NCBI GenBank assembly: GCA_017610245.1
Contig: JAFCCK010000053.1
Coordinates: 1 to 6,570 of the forward strand
Length of the DNA: 6,570 nucleotides
Reading direction: 5' to 3'
From: Candidatus Iainarchaeum sp.
GTDB lineage: Archaea > Iainarchaeota > Iainarchaeia > Iainarchaeales > GCA-2688035
Position 1 is the stretch's first letter; each line of letters starts with the position of its first letter. Below, piece by piece: positions 6,173 to 6,570 of this stretch. A model generated the notes under the pieces. That model was given only the letters and a program-made list of their open reading frames with translations, had not been told where the DNA came from and did no database searches. Made by a program: the position numbers and the translations under genes.

Positions 6173-6184
6173 ATATATTTAAAT
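6173..6184. promoter_or_regulatory. Shared A/T box between folC and purE (possible bidirectional promoter)
   Basis: ATATATTTAAAT contains the perfect 8-base palindrome ATTTAAAT (6177-6184), readable as a TATA box on both strands. Its centre is about 25 bases from the folC ATG (6155), predicting a leaderless folC mRNA, and about 35 bases from the purE ATG (6216), predicting a leader of about 10 bases. The whole gap is only 60 bases and holds no other equally good box, so both genes may be started from it. Spacing was counted by eye. Confidence 0.5.
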
Positions 6185-6215
6185 GTGTTTTATGGTTGGA
6201 TTCTAGTGTGGGTTT

Positions 6216-6570
6216 ATGGGAGAAGTGCTAGTTATTTTCGGCTCAGAGTCGGATAGCCCTGTTTTCGGGCCCCTGATGGAAAAATTGAAGGGAAAGGGTA
6301 TAGAGGCAAGGCTTGAGATTTGTTCCGCTCATCGGCAGCCCGAGAAGCTGGAGCAGATTCTGAAGGAAAGCAAGGAAGGGGTTGTTGTTGCTGGCGCAGG
6401 GCTTAGTGCAGCTTTGCCTGGCTTTGTTGCCTCACACTGCAGCAAGCTTGTGATTGGGATTCCAGTGAAAGCCAATTATGCTGGATTGGATGCTTTGCTT
6501 AGCATTCACCAGATGCCAAAGGGGTTTGCTGTTTTGGGGGTGGGAGTTGAGGCACTGGATGAGGCTATTG
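6216..6570 (+). CDS. purE: PurE, phosphoribosylaminoimidazole carboxylase / N5-CAIR mutase (3' end outside window)
   Basis: The first 118 residues of the purine-synthesis enzyme that produces CAIR (4-carboxy-AIR), from N5-CAIR or directly from AIR and CO2. Signatures are FGSESD (8-13; family MGSxSD), CSAHRQP (36-42) with the conserved His39, AGAGLSAALPG (59-69), VIGIPV (79-84) and GLDALLSIHQMP (90-101). About three quarters of a typical 160-residue protein is seen. Position 66 is alanine where E. coli PurE has His75 (AAHLPG). The GRSNALSG form of class II animal-type AIR carboxylases is absent, so class I is preferred. The ATG at 6216 begins the conserved strand directly and no earlier in-frame start is needed. 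It is divergent from folC across 60 bases; purine synthesis consumes formyl-THF or formate, which links it to folD and glyA. Confidence 0.94.
   Translation, partial: MGEVLVIFGSESDSPVFGPLMEKLKGKGIEARLEICSAHRQPEKLEQILKESKEGVVVAGAGLSAALPGFVASHCSKLVIGIPVKANYAGLDALLSIHQMPKGFAVLGVGVEALDEAI

Noticed and set aside
6156..6173. Longer folC starting at TTG 6173
   Set aside because: The TTG abuts the TATA-like box and would lie upstream of the predicted transcription start; the ATG at 6155 has ideal spacing.
1..6570. CRISPR arrays, tRNA genes, insertion sequences, defence systems
   Set aside because: No regularly spaced repeats, tRNA-like cloverleaf signatures, transposase motifs or nuclease/effector genes were found on either strand.

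Overview
The window looks like a compact archaeal chromosome segment. The evidence is A/T-rich TATA-like boxes about 25-28 bases upstream of several start codons, which suggests leaderless transcripts, and a lipoate ligase split into separate catalytic (LplA) and accessory (LplB) genes, as known from Thermoplasma. The folate enzymes are of the kind shared with bacteria. A small-genome archaeon of the DPANN type is plausible but is only an inference; no rRNA or ribosomal marker is present.

Left part, + strand (1-1946): a tightly packed lipoylation operon. It holds the 3' end of lipA (lipoyl synthase), then lplB overlapping it by 32 bases, then lplA overlapping lplB by 4 bases. A 207-residue unrecognised protein with a very basic N-terminal tail follows 3 bases after lplA. 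This last gene converges on folD, and their stop codons overlap.

Middle and right part, - strand (1943-6155, transcribed right to left): folC, a YhhQ-type queuosine/archaeosine-precursor transporter, glyA, a possible 39-residue arginine-rich mini-protein directly behind glyA, and folD. folC, yhhQ, glyA and folD each have a recognisable TATA-like box. At the right edge purE starts on the + strand, divergent from folC, and both may share one palindromic A/T box near 6180. purE runs off the window.

Functionally most genes fit one-carbon metabolism. Lipoate is needed for the glycine cleavage H protein (and 2-oxoacid dehydrogenases). GlyA makes 5,10-methylene-THF from serine, FolD converts it to 10-formyl-THF, FolC polyglutamylates the cofactor, and purine synthesis (PurE pathway) consumes formyl-THF. 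The glycine cleavage proteins themselves are not in the window. No RNA genes, mobile elements, CRISPR arrays or clear intrinsic terminators were seen. No gene-free stretch exceeds 300 bases; the longest gap between confident genes is 2777-2968, which holds the mini-ORF and the folD promoter.
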